From: Pachyseris speciosa
Taxonomy: Eukaryota; Cnidaria; Anthozoa; Scleractinia; Pachyseridae
DNA length: 64,000 nt
Direction: 5' to 3'
Assembly: GCA_016490735.1 (NCBI GenBank)
Contig: JAEMWC010000023.1
Coordinates: 1,081,001-1,145,000, forward strand
Shown here: piece by piece, positions 63,008 through 64,000 of the stretch
Layout of the letters: every line of letters starts with the position of its first letter
Position numbering within the stretch: the first letter of the stretch is position 1
Notes under the pieces: generated by a model
Database searches by the model: none
Seen by the model: only the letters and a program-made list of their open reading frames with translations
Told to the model about the DNA's origin: nothing
Made by a program: the position numbers and the translations under genes

Positions 63008-64000
63008 TAATTGTTGTGGACGGCATTGAAATGAAGAAAAAGAAAGAAAAAAGTAGTGTTTTGGAAAGATGTCTTCCACAGTACCTTCAATTTGGCCATT
63101 TGAAAGTGTTATTTTTAAAGGACGGCAAAGAAATGCACCAAAATGTAAAATGAACATGTAGATCTGAGCAATGAAGGGCTCGGGGCAACAACGTCCTCCC
63201 GGTTTTTGGTCGATTTTCGATGTGCTCAATAGAAACTGAGATTTGGCATGTGGACTTCATTCCAGTTAAAAAACATTGCTCTGTATTTGTTTTGGTTGAT
63301 TTCCTCTTCGTTTTCGAGAAATAACGTATGCAAAAAACCCAAGTCAGCTCATTCCCTTGCGTATTAATATTCATGCGCGAATTGAATTACCTTTAGGGCA
63401 CGTGAAATGATTGACGCTTGGAAAGTATTGTTTGATAGTGTGACGTAGACTATACATTTGGCGGTTAAAACATCGATTTAAGTTTCATTGATAGGAAACT
63501 TACGTGGCTGTGAGGTGTCGATTGCTAGCTAACTTTAATGGAAACTCGCCAGCCTGGTGGTCGAACGGACGTCATTTAAGTCTGTCGATCGGCAATTCAG
63601 ACACTTCTGAAAGAAGCCAGTGGTGTTTCTCTGTGCGTGCCAAACGCTGGAACAAATCGGCGTTCGCAGTACAGAGTACTGAGCCAGGCGGGACAGTCTG
63701 AAAGCAACTCTCGTCTTAAAAGCGTCCCGCAGTTGAGAGTCTTGGCCCATTTGCCAAAGGTTGCCGTGATAGAAATTCGGAAATAAGAGTTGTTTTTTGA
63801 CTTAGGCGAAAAATATCGGATGTTTGAAGTCGTGTTGCGCGCGCTCGAAAGGATGTTTTTATGCCCACAACCCAATGCGACCACAGAGGGCGCTGTCTCC
63901 TTGAAAAGTTCTCGCGAGGACTGGAAATGAATATTCGCTCGGCTGCGGTGGGAAAATTTTCACTTCAGAGCGGGAACATTACGGAGAATTCATCTAAGAG
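63008..64000. other. Intergenic sequence at the window end
   Basis: Homology to the GPCR unit ends at 'gggctaaaataaagcaa'. Short frames exist on both strands (63087-63374, 63597-63884), but none is recognisable. A real exon running past the window edge cannot be excluded. Confidence 0.4.

Noticed and set aside
1..64000. CRISPR arrays, bacterial operons, rRNA genes
   Set aside because: No regularly spaced identical repeats, no bacterial gene layout and no rRNA-like sequence were seen.

Overview
This is animal nuclear DNA, most likely from an anthozoan cnidarian such as a stony coral or sea anemone. The organism call is an inference: it rests on an A+T-rich, intron-poor repeat landscape, a tandem family of single-exon class A GPCRs, a Penelope-like element, a Tx1/L1-type LINE, a Helentron-type Helitron and many short fold-back transposons. 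There is no operon structure and no CRISPR array, and I found no complete tRNA or rRNA gene.

Framework. The window is built on a tandemly duplicated GPCR unit, all copies on the + strand. Each unit has a repeated upstream module containing a 'gcaggtgtgaacatattagtgg' core, a conserved leader, a single-exon receptor and a conserved 3' flank. One copy is intact (9873-10802, 309 codons). The others are broken: 1927-2797 (frameshifts plus loss of the DRL motif), 5276-5653 (TM5-TM7 only), 13291-13364 (N-terminus only) and 45284-45982 (two deletions). Bases 1 to about 150 match a receptor 3' flank, so another unit probably lies just upstream of the window. A further upstream module at 62590-62790 has no receptor before the window ends.

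Insertions into this framework, left to right. A head-to-head Penelope-like element (2867-4861) carries a GIY-YIG domain and hammerhead-like motifs. A probable solo LTR lies at 7615-8128. Several palindromic MITEs and a tRNA-derived SINE occupy 15.3-18.1 kb. A composite insertion of about 10 kb (19.0-29.07 kb) contains a LINE 3' fragment, a TA-flanked MITE and a nearly complete L1/Tx1-type LINE on the minus strand. A 1.7-kb TIR element (29129-30859) follows, and its paralogous empty site is still present downstream. A 3.45-kb element (33950-37400) holds a nested TTAA-flanked fold-back. A complete Ty3/Gypsy element (38339-43040) has 121-bp LTRs, a 5-bp target duplication and a nested 355-bp insert with a canonical hammerhead ribozyme core. 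A 3-bp-TSD MITE lies at 43701-44544.

Right part. A tRNA-derived SINE (46855-47150) precedes an RPA1-like OB-fold/zinc-finger gene on the minus strand (48387-50197). Its coding region is split by a MITE that is itself split by a second MITE. From about 51.9 to 61.0 kb lies a decayed Helentron on the minus strand. It encodes, in order, a basic N-terminal protein ending in a 2A-like motif, an OTU protease domain, lysine-rich repeats, a DUF6570/Helitron-like region with HUH Rep motifs, a PIF1-type helicase and an AP endonuclease. It is broken by point stops, frameshifts and a piggyBac-type MITE. A head-to-head THAP-like fold-back (61526-62455) and more GPCR flank end the window.

Most promising for novelty: the 2A-like sequence joined to an OTU domain in a Helentron; the hammerhead-bearing insert with a 77-bp direct duplication and an 88-bp perfect palindrome; and the double-nested MITE whose exact removal restores the OB-fold reading frame.
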